NCBI GenBank assembly: GCA_020444425.1
Contig: JAHLLB010000011.1
Location: 1-64,000 of the forward strand
Length of the DNA stretch: 64,000 nt
Direction: 5' to 3'
Source: a bacterium
GTDB lineage: Bacteria; Electryoneota; Electryoneia; Electryoneales; Electryoneaceae
Within the stretch, counting starts at the first letter, position 1. Each line of letters begins with the position of its first letter. Below the pieces are notes generated by a model. The model did no database searches. It had not been told where the DNA came from and saw only the letters and a program-made list of their open reading frames with translations. This document shows, one piece after another, positions 27,662 through 35,900 of the stretch. The position numbers and the translations under genes are program-made.

Positions 27662-27716
27662 TGGAATGTGAACGAAATCAAGCACGTTGCTTTTCAGCGA
27701 AGAATTGGGGTCGCAA

Positions 27717-29639
27717 ATGAGAGCGGGAATTGTCAGCGGGAATGAGCAAACACGTCGCAGCTTCAGGTCGGCTCTTGAGGTTCGCGGATGGACGTGTTAT
27801 TCGGGGGATTCGCTGGCAACGGTGCAGTCATCCGCCCGCACTCATGATCTGAATCTGCTTATGGTGAACTGGGCGGACAGCAAGAACCAGAGCTCTCCGC
27901 AGTTGGACTCCCTGCTTAAGATCGCTGAAAGTCTTCCTGTCATTTTGTTAAACGTTGCTCCGATGAACGCCGAGGGCGCGCAATCCTCCCCTCCCGGTCC
28001 CCCGTTACTCAGCTGCGAAGGCGGAGACGTTCGCGCATTGTTGGACATCAGCACCCGTCTGGTGCAGCGGTCATTGGATTTGCAAGGCGTTGGACGTTCC
28101 GGTCTGGACGATTGCCTGCGCGACAGTGACCACGGCTTGATGGAGTATTTCCCAGACGGGATTGTGTTGCGGTCTCCAGCTGGGATCGAGAAGTGCAACT
28201 CGCGTTTCGAAGAGATGTTCGGGTACAGTGAGGACGATCTGCGTGATCCGGGATTTGATCTGCTGAACCTGGCCGATTCTTCGGCACGTGGGACTCTGCA
28301 TGCCCTGTTGGAGGGGGAACACCCGGAAAACAGCGGTGTGGATTCGCGCGTATTCCTGGGGCGAACGCGTGAGGGCCAGCCCCTGCATGTCGAGCTGCGG
28401 ACACGCCGTTGTACCAGTGAGCACTCAGGGACCGAAATACTGATTTTCCAGGATGTAAGCAAACTTGTACATCTCGAGCAGCAGGTTCGTCAGTCAGAAA
28501 AACTTGAATCTGTGGGCACGCTGACCAGCGGGATTTCACATGACTTCAACAATATCCTGACGGTGATCAGTGGTGTGTCTGAGCTGGCGATGCAGCGCAT
28601 GGAGGAGCTAGATCCGTCCCGCCACGAATTTTCGCTTGTATTGGAAGCCGTTCATCGGGCGAGCAACCTGACTCGCAAGCTGTTGTCCTTTGCACGGGCC
28701 CGGCCGGATCGAATGGACGTGATCAGCGTGGACGATGTAGTCTGTGAGATGACGGAGTTGCTTGAGCGGAGTATCGGCGCCGACATCCAGTTGACCATTG
28801 ATTCCGAATCGCCGGAAGCTCGGGTGTACGCGAACGGCCATCTGCTCGAGCAGGTACTGCTCAACTTGTGTACGAACGCTCGTGACGCCTTGCCTCAGGG
28901 AGGACAGATCACGATCCGTACCGAGGTCTTCGCCACCGCAGAGCCCTATCCCCTGTTCGACTCGGTACTCCCCCCTGGTTCTTTCCTGCGACTATCTGTT
29001 CGGGACACGGGTAGTGGCATCCCGTCGGACATTCTGGACAACATTTTCGAACCCTTTTTCACGACAAAGGAGGAAGGGCGCGGCACCGGTCTTGGTCTTG
29101 CGACAGTGCAAAAAATTATCAACCAGCATCAAGGGTATCTGGATGTTATAACCCAAGAGGGTGAGGGCACTGAGTTCGCTCTGTATTTCCCTTTAGCCCA
29201 GAGCAATGGTCATCGGAATGGGCATGTACACCCGACAGGAAAATCGCTCCACGCAAAAGGCGGTGTCGTGATCGTTGTCGATGACAACGAGAGCCTGTTG
29301 CGGGTGATAGCGAAGCTACTCAAGCGGTATGGATACCAGGTTCATGAATTCAGTGATGCTGCGGAGCTGACTGAGTCGGGCTCGACCCTGTTCCACATCG
29401 CAGACGTGCTGATTACAGACGTGGTGATGCCTGGCATCACCGGGCTGGAACTGATCGACCACGCGAGGGCGGTCAACCCAGACATCGGTGTATTGTGCAT
29501 GACGGGGTATGACAACCAGACGTTGCGCGAAAAGGATCTTTACAGGAACGACCTAGACTATTTCCCAAAACCGTTCACCAAGGACCAGCTTGCACAGGCG
29601 GTTAATTCAGTTCTCGAGAAAAGGGAGACTGTACCGTGA
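27717..29639 (+). CDS. Hybrid histidine kinase: pseudo-receiver, PAS, HisKA, HATPase, receiver
   Basis: A 640-residue soluble hybrid kinase. Residues 1-120 resemble a receiver fold (RAGIVSGNEQTRRSF, LNLLMVNWADS, LPVILLN) but lack the acidic pair and have Asn51 where the phospho-acceptor Asp belongs. PAS domain about 133-250 (LMEYFPDGIVLRSPAGIEKC). HisKA with H275 in TSGISHDFNNIL. HATPase intact (LLNLCTNARDAL, RDTGSGIP, EPFFTTKEEGRGTGLGL). A true receiver at about 525-640 (VIVVDDNESLL, VLITDVVMPGITG, PKPF). ATG 27717 follows GGGG; upstream TTG 27687 is possible. Transcription from the sigma-54 promoter at 27646 would put it under the neighbouring NtrC-type regulator. The closest architecture is soluble redox or ligand-sensing hybrid kinases; the signal is unknown. 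Confidence 0.9.
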   Translation: MRAGIVSGNEQTRRSFRSALEVRGWTCYSGDSLATVQSSARTHDLNLLMVNWADSKNQSSPQLDSLLKIAESLPVILLNVAPMNAEGAQSSPPGPPLLSCEGGDVRALLDISTRLVQRSLDLQGVGRSGLDDCLRDSDHGLMEYFPDGIVLRSPAGIEKCNSRFEEMFGYSEDDLRDPGFDLLNLADSSARGTLHALLEGEHPENSGVDSRVFLGRTREGQPLHVELRTRRCTSEHSGTEILIFQDVSKLVHLEQQVRQSEKLESVGTLTSGISHDFNNILTVISGVSELAMQRMEELDPSRHEFSLVLEAVHRASNLTRKLLSFARARPDRMDVISVDDVVCEMTELLERSIGADIQLTIDSESPEARVYANGHLLEQVLLNLCTNARDALPQGGQITIRTEVFATAEPYPLFDSVLPPGSFLRLSVRDTGSGIPSDILDNIFEPFFTTKEEGRGTGLGLATVQKIINQHQGYLDVITQEGEGTEFALYFPLAQSNGHRNGHVHPTGKSLHAKGGVVIVVDDNESLLRVIAKLLKRYGYQVHEFSDAAELTESGSTLFHIADVLITDVVMPGITGLELIDHARAVNPDIGVLCMTGYDNQTLREKDLYRNDLDYFPKPFTKDQLAQAVNSVLEKRETVP

Positions 29640-30002
29640 TCTGAGAAGAATTGGAATCCAGATTTTAATATGCAAATGAACATCACAATTTGGTCGCTTC
29701 TAATCAACTATCAAATACTATGATAAATTATATAGAGCGAATGATTCTGCTTACTATTTATTTATATGGCCTACAGTATCCATATAGCACTAGCAGGATC
29801 CATTAGTTTTAACTATCATATTCAGCAGGTAAACGTTTACATTTCTGATCTTGTAATTTGACCAGACTGTCAAATTGGGAGATATCGTAGCTTTGCAGAA
29901 ACCGTTCGAGAAGGTCTGACTTCAGAACATGACTGTCTTAGTGGTTTTCTTTCGCTAGAGGGATGCAGAATACAAGTCAACGGAACGGGAAGGAAACGAA
30001 GC
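29640..30002. other. AT-rich intergenic region before the chemoreceptor gene
   Basis: About 360 bp with runs such as ATAAATTATATAGAG and no gene. A weak -24/-12-like arrangement (GG at 29878, GC at 29890, correct 10-bp spacing) is present but departs from consensus at most other positions, so the promoter of the chemoreceptor gene is not assigned. Confidence 0.5.
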
Positions 30003-32798
30003 ATGAGTTGGAACCTGAATAGTCTTCGGATGAAGCCGAAGCTGATCATTTTGTTCATGGTAGTGGGACTGGTGCCTGTTTTCGTGGTTTCCTGGCTTAG
30101 TCTCCACCGGGCATCCGATGCGCTGATGGAAAAATCGTTTGACCAGCTGACCGCCATACGGGCGGCGAAGGTGGTTCAAATTGAAGATTATTTCGATCTT
30201 CGCATGGCGGACATTAAGGTGTACGCGAACAACACTGCTGTTGCGATGGCGGCGGACCGATTCGCGAAAGCGTTCGAAGAGGGCGGCATTGGAAGCTCTC
30301 AATGGAATGAGTGGGACCGTCTCCATGGTACGAAGCTGCGTGATTACGTGGACCAGTACGGCTACTACGACCTGTTCTTCATCAATCCCAATGGCGACGT
30401 GGTCTGGACTGCTGCGCGCGAGGCGGACCTGGGAAAAAACGTGCACAACGGTCTTCTGGCGGGCAGCGGGTTGCAGGAAGCGTTTGAAAAGGGACAGCGT
30501 GGCACAAGCTTCATCGACTATTCGATCTATGAGGTGTCGGACGATGCGGCAGGGTTTATTGCCAGCCCGATCGGTGCGATCAGTGGCGAGCAGAAGGGCG
30601 TGTTGGTTTATCAGTTGAGTATTGCACAGATAAACCGAATCATGGGCGAACGCAGCGGTCTGGGTAAAACGGGTGAATCCTATCTGGTGGGGCCGGACAA
30701 TCGAATGCGTTCTGACTCCTACCTTGATCCCGCAGGGCACAGCGTGACGGCCAGCTTTCAGGGCAGTGTAGCTCGAAACGGCGTGGATTCTGAAGCAACA
30801 CGCAAAGCCCTGGCCGGTCAGACGGGCACGGAAGTCATCATTGACTACAACGGAAATCAGGTGCTGTCGTCATATGCACCCCTGAAAATGCCGGACGGCG
30901 ATACCTGGGTGGTGATTTCTGAGATTGACCTGGCCGAAGTGAAGGCTCCGGTGAATGCACTGCGCACCAACGTGATCATCATCAGCCTGGTTTTGCTTGG
31001 TCTTGTGATCGTGCTCGCGTTTGTTGTAAGCCAGGGGATAGCTTCCCCGATCACAAATCTGACCTCTTTGGCGAAACAGCTGGCGAAAGGTCACATCCGC
31101 ACGGATGAAACCGTCGAAGAACTGGCTGGAATCCTGGCTCGAAATGATGAGCTGGGGGAAATCGGCAGGGCGTTCCAGGATCTTGGCAACTACATCCGCG
31201 GCAAGGCTGAAGCTTCACGACAGATTGCGAAAGGCAACACCGAAGCTCACATCGAACTGACGTCCAGTGAAGATGCCCTCGGTAAAGCGATGGTCGACAT
31301 GCGTGACCGTATCAATGGTCTGATTGAAGCAATGAATCACATGTCAACCGAGCATGACAAGGGGGATATCGACCGGCGCATCAACGAGCAGGATTTTGAA
31401 GGTGCATACCGCACCATGGCGATCGGGGTGAATGAGATGGTCGCTGGTCACATCACTGTTAAGAAGAAAGCGATGGCCTGTGTTGCTGAATTCGGCAAAG
31501 GCAACTTCGATGCTGAGCTGGAGAAATTCCCCGGTAAGAAAGCATTCATCAATGATACCATCGAAGGAGTTCGCGGCAACCTTAAAGCCGTGATCAAAGA
31601 CGTCAACGGTCTGATCGAAGACGCGGTGAATGGTCGTTTGGATGCTCGTGCCGATTCCAGCCAACATGCGGGTGATTTCCAAGTGATGGTCAACGGCATC
31701 AACGAGATCCTGGATGCAGTCATCGAGCCGGTGCAGGAAGCCGCCGCCGTACTCGACCGGATGGCGCAAGGTGATCTTACGGTCTCTGTCAAAGGCAACT
31801 ACAAGGGTGATCACGCGAAGATTAAAGACGCGCTTAACAGCACCCTGGACAGCCTGAACAATTTACTTGGTCAGGCGCAGAACGCAATCGAGCAGGTGAC
31901 AAGTGGTTCGGAACAGGTCTCCAGTTCGAGCCAGACGTTGAGTCAGGGCGCCACCGAGCAGGCCAGCAGCCTGGAGGAGGTTTCCAGTTCAATGACTCAA
32001 CTGGATTCTCAAACGACACAAAACTCGGAGAACGCTGGCGAGGCGAGCACGCTGTCCGGTCTGGCGCGCGATTCGGCCACGGAAGGCAATGCACATATGA
32101 AGGACATGCTCGCGGCGATGGTGGACATCAATGGGAAATCGTCCGAGGTGCAAAAGATCATCAAAGTGATCGACGAGATCGCGTTCCAGACAAACCTGCT
32201 TGCTTTGAACGCGGCGGTAGAAGCGGCCAGGGCCGGCGTGCATGGTAAGGGTTTCGCGGTGGTCGCGGAAGAGGTGCGCAATCTCGCTCAACGCAGCGCG
32301 AAGGCAGCAAAAGAAACCACTTCACTGATTGAAGGCAACATCTCCAGTGTGAGGAACGGCGCGGAAATCGCGGAACGCACTGCCAAATCGCTGGAAGAGA
32401 TTATCGAGGGCATCAACAAAGCTACTGACCTGGTGAACGAGATCGCATCCGCCAGCAAGGAACAGTCCGCCGCAGTTGGTCAAGTAAATCTGGCACTTGG
32501 CCAGATCGACGAGGTGACTCAGTCGAATGCAGCCAACGCGGAAGAATCAGCCGCAGCTGCAGAGGAGTTGTCCGGCCAGGCGATCAACCTGCAGAGTATG
32601 ATCGCCGAATTCAAACTGCGGGATATGCTGAACCGGCATGGCGAAAAGGCCGCTGGAGCGGAGGCGAAAGGCAATGGCCGCCAGTCATACAGCGAAAACA
32701 ACGACTACAGCAACCACAACGGTAACAACCACGAAACAGAAAGGAGCTTGAATGAAGAGTTGATTCACCTTGACGATGACGATTTTCAGGATTTCTGA
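30003..32798 (+). CDS. Methyl-accepting chemotaxis protein with tandem HAMP-like region
   Basis: A 931-residue chemoreceptor. TM1 (about 12-34), a large periplasmic sensor of Cache-like character (about 35-318; QYGYYDLFFINPNGDVVWTA, GESYLVGPDNRMRSDSYL), TM2 (about 321-343), a HAMP domain, then a long helical stretch with repeated HAMP-like units (GNTEAHIELTSSEDALGKAM, GNFDAELEKFPGKKAFIND, VNGRLDARADSSQHAGDFQV, MAQGDLTVSVKGNYKGDHAK), and the signalling domain with hairpin tip EIAFQTNLLALNAAVEAARA and HGKGFAVVAEEVRNLA. It ends in an acidic tail (LDDDDFQDF). No cheA, cheW, cheY, cheR or cheB is in the window, so it must use a pathway encoded elsewhere. ATG 30003; terminator at 32851. Confidence 0.93.
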   Translation: MSWNLNSLRMKPKLIILFMVVGLVPVFVVSWLSLHRASDALMEKSFDQLTAIRAAKVVQIEDYFDLRMADIKVYANNTAVAMAADRFAKAFEEGGIGSSQWNEWDRLHGTKLRDYVDQYGYYDLFFINPNGDVVWTAAREADLGKNVHNGLLAGSGLQEAFEKGQRGTSFIDYSIYEVSDDAAGFIASPIGAISGEQKGVLVYQLSIAQINRIMGERSGLGKTGESYLVGPDNRMRSDSYLDPAGHSVTASFQGSVARNGVDSEATRKALAGQTGTEVIIDYNGNQVLSSYAPLKMPDGDTWVVISEIDLAEVKAPVNALRTNVIIISLVLLGLVIVLAFVVSQGIASPITNLTSLAKQLAKGHIRTDETVEELAGILARNDELGEIGRAFQDLGNYIRGKAEASRQIAKGNTEAHIELTSSEDALGKAMVDMRDRINGLIEAMNHMSTEHDKGDIDRRINEQDFEGAYRTMAIGVNEMVAGHITVKKKAMACVAEFGKGNFDAELEKFPGKKAFINDTIEGVRGNLKAVIKDVNGLIEDAVNGRLDARADSSQHAGDFQVMVNGINEILDAVIEPVQEAAAVLDRMAQGDLTVSVKGNYKGDHAKIKDALNSTLDSLNNLLGQAQNAIEQVTSGSEQVSSSSQTLSQGATEQASSLEEVSSSMTQLDSQTTQNSENAGEASTLSGLARDSATEGNAHMKDMLAAMVDINGKSSEVQKIIKVIDEIAFQTNLLALNAAVEAARAGVHGKGFAVVAEEVRNLAQRSAKAAKETTSLIEGNISSVRNGAEIAERTAKSLEEIIEGINKATDLVNEIASASKEQSAAVGQVNLALGQIDEVTQSNAANAEESAAAAEELSGQAINLQSMIAEFKLRDMLNRHGEKAAGAEAKGNGRQSYSENNDYSNHNGNNHETERSLNEELIHLDDDDFQDF

Positions 32799-32850
32799 TT
32801 CACAAACCCCTGAATAGCTTCATTGTGTTCCCGTGACCGGGGAGCACACA

Positions 32851-32891
32851 ACGGACCGCTTACCCTTCCCGTGCGGTCCGTTGTTTGTTTG
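32851..32891 (+). terminator. Rho-independent terminator after the chemoreceptor gene
   Basis: Perfect 9-bp stem ACGGACCGC / GCGGTCCGT with a 13-base loop, followed by TGTTTGTTTGTC. It separates the chemoreceptor gene from the convergent giant kinase gene. Confidence 0.8.
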
Positions 32892-32934
32892 TCTGGATTC
32901 TTGACTGATCAAGGATCGTTCCAGTTCGCAAGAA

Positions 32935-35900
32935 TCAAGAGTTTTCAGCAAGAATACTCTGGATTTTCGCCAGCAACTGGGCGCGTGTGAACGGTTTCTG
33001 CAGGAAGTTCATTCCTTCGGAAAGCACGCCGCGTTCAGTAATGACATCGTCCGTGTAACCGGAGATAAACAACACTTGCAGATCTGGCTGGATTGAGAGC
33101 AGTCGTTCGTACAGTTCTTTCCCATTGACGCCGGGCATCACGACATCAGAGATCAGAAGCTGGATGTTGCCTTCCTGACGTTTAACCAGTTCCAGAGTGC
33201 GCTCCGGTTCATCCGGTACCAGGACAGTAAAGCCTGCACCCTTGAGAATTTTGCTCAGAATGCTCCTGATCAGTGGATCGTCCTCTGCGACCAGTATGGT
33301 TCCGGCGGCTTTCAGGCTGCCAAGTGATAAGGAAGGTTCCAAAACCTGCGAATCGAGTTCCCGGTCAACCAATTTGAAGTAGATAAAGAATGTAGTGCCG
33401 ACTCCGGGTTCGCTGCTCACCTGGATGTCGCCGCCGTGTTGCTTGACGATTCCATGCACGGTGGACATTCCGAGCCCGGTACCCTTGCCTTTTTCCTTGG
33501 TGGTAAAGAACGGGTCAAACACCCGGTCGCGGACCTCTTCGCTCATACCACCGCCGGTATCGGCAAATTGCAGGCAGATGTAACGTCCTTCGGGAAGGTC
33601 GAGCTCGACGTTCGCGTCCTCATCGCGGATTTCTGCGACGTGTGTGGAAATGGAGAGCACTCCGCCATGTGGCATGGCGTCTTGCGCGTTGATCGAAAGA
33701 TTCATCACGATTTGTTCGATCTGGTTGACGTCAGCGAAGATGGTATCTTCAGTGGCGGAAAGATCAAGGTTGAGTTGGATGTCCTCACGCAGTGTGCGTT
33801 GCAAAAGCAGCCTGAATTTATTCACCAGTTTGTTGACTTGGACCGGGCGGACCTCGAGAGTCTGTTTGCGGCTGAATGCAAGCAGCTGCGCGACCAGTTC
33901 CCGAGCGCTGTTAGCGGCTTCGATGATGCCTTCGGTGTATTCAAGTATTTCCTCATCTTGCACATCTTCGTGCAAGAAATCAGCGTTCACCATGATCGGC
34001 GTGAGCAAATTGTTGAGATCGTGTGCCACACCTCCTGCGAGCATGCCGATGGATTCGATTTTCTGAGACTGCACAAGCTGTCGTTCCAAGCTGTGCAGTT
34101 CTTCCTTGCGTTTGATATCCTCTGTGACCTCCACTCCGAACTCGCTCATGCCGATGACGGTTTTTCCATCTTCGCCGAACACCGGGTAGCCGCGAAGGTG
34201 GAAGACACGACCATCCGGGGTAGAAATGGTTCTCTCATGGGCTTCTCCGGTATCGCGGGCCATCAGGACCGGGCAGCTGTCGCAAGGTGTTTCCCTGCCA
34301 TGCCAGTTTACATAACACTTGCGACCGACCAGCTTGTCAGCGGTGGTGCCGGCAGATATTCCGGCAGCGCGGTTTGCCCATTGAATGGTGAGGTCGAGGT
34401 CATAGAAGGTGAACATTTCGCTGGTGGAATCGAGCACCATTGCCATCATCCGCTCGGACTCTCGAAGCGCATTTTCAGCGAGGGTCTGCTGGGTCACATC
34501 ACGCACAATGGAAAGGGCGTTCGATTTGCCTTTGGGGACCATGCGCGCTTCGAAGTAGCGGGTTTCACCATCATGTTCCATGGTGTACTTGTAGATCTGG
34601 ATGGACCTGGATTCGAGTACTCTGGTGATATTCGTCCGTGTGAGCTCGGCGAAGAAGTCGCCGAGTACTTCGCGAACATTTTTGCCGATAAACTGATCTT
34701 TAGGAATGGCGAATTGCGCTGGATCTGGCGCGTGGGCGTCGATGAAGGTACCCTCCCGGTCGAATTCGAAATAGATGTCGGGTAGGGCGGAAACAATCGA
34801 ACGGTTCTGTTCCTCACTGCGCCGCAACAATTCTTCAGCTTCCTTCCTTTCGGTGATGTCAACATGCGCGCCCATGACCCGGACCGGTGTATTATCATCC
34901 TCGCGCATGATGGAGGCATTCACAAAGATCCAGCGCCAGGATCCATCCTTGTGCTTGAAGCGGAATTCAAGCTGGTAGGCGGAGTTGCGGCTCTTCAGAG
35001 CATCGTTGACGACTTGCAGGTTTGGCTCCAGATCATCCGGATGCACTCGCTTGTGCCACTCCTCAAAATCATCGCCGATCTCATCGACAGCATAGCCGAT
35101 CTGCGCTTTCCATTCCGGAGAATAGTAGACCTTGTCGGTGGCGAGATCCCAGTCCCAGAGGCCGACTTTCCCGGCCTTGACGGCAGCCTCCTGGCGCAAC
35201 AGGGCTTCCAGCAGCTGTTTTTCAGCTTTCTTGCGTTCTGTAATATCAACGCAATAGGCCATGAAGTGATCGTCATTGATCGCGACCGCGACCAGAGTAA
35301 CATCAACTTCGGACCCGTCTTTTCGCTTCAACCGGCCGTCGTGCTGGATCTTGCTGGTCTGCTTGAGATTGTTGAAATGCACATAGGGGTCGGGTCCAAT
35401 CCTGCCGGTGGCCACATCCGGGATCGCGAGCTGGATCAGTTCGTCGCGGGTGTAACCGAGCAGTTCGCAGGCAGCATTGTTGACATCAACGTAGCGGCCT
35501 TCACTGTCCGTGACGAAGATGGCGGCGGGAGAATGGTTGACATAGCTGCGGTATTTCTTTTCACTTTCCTGCAGGGCCTTTTCGGCCTGTTTCCGTTCGG
35601 TGATGTCCAGGGAGATGCTCATCACCTGATCCGCTTCAGCGGTATCCCCCGTCACCAGAACGGATTGATTGGAATAGAGCCGTCCTCGGAACTCGACCTC
35701 GTAGTAAACCTCTTCACCACTGAAGGCTCGTTCAATATTGAATTCCAAGGTTTCCCAGAGTTCAGGAAAGACATCTCGTACATGTCGCCCAATGATGTCC
35801 TCACTGGTAAGACCGGCTTCTTCAAGCGCTTTCCCGTCTGCTGAGAGATATCGCCAGTCTCTTCCGATGATAAAGAGTGCACCGTCCGGGAAATTCTCGG

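Noticed and set aside
29875..29892. Second sigma-54-like site upstream of the chemoreceptor gene
   Set aside because: GG and GC have the right 10-bp spacing, but the flanking bases (GAG and TAGC in place of CAC and TTGC) diverge too far, and no TGAGTGA dyad is nearby.
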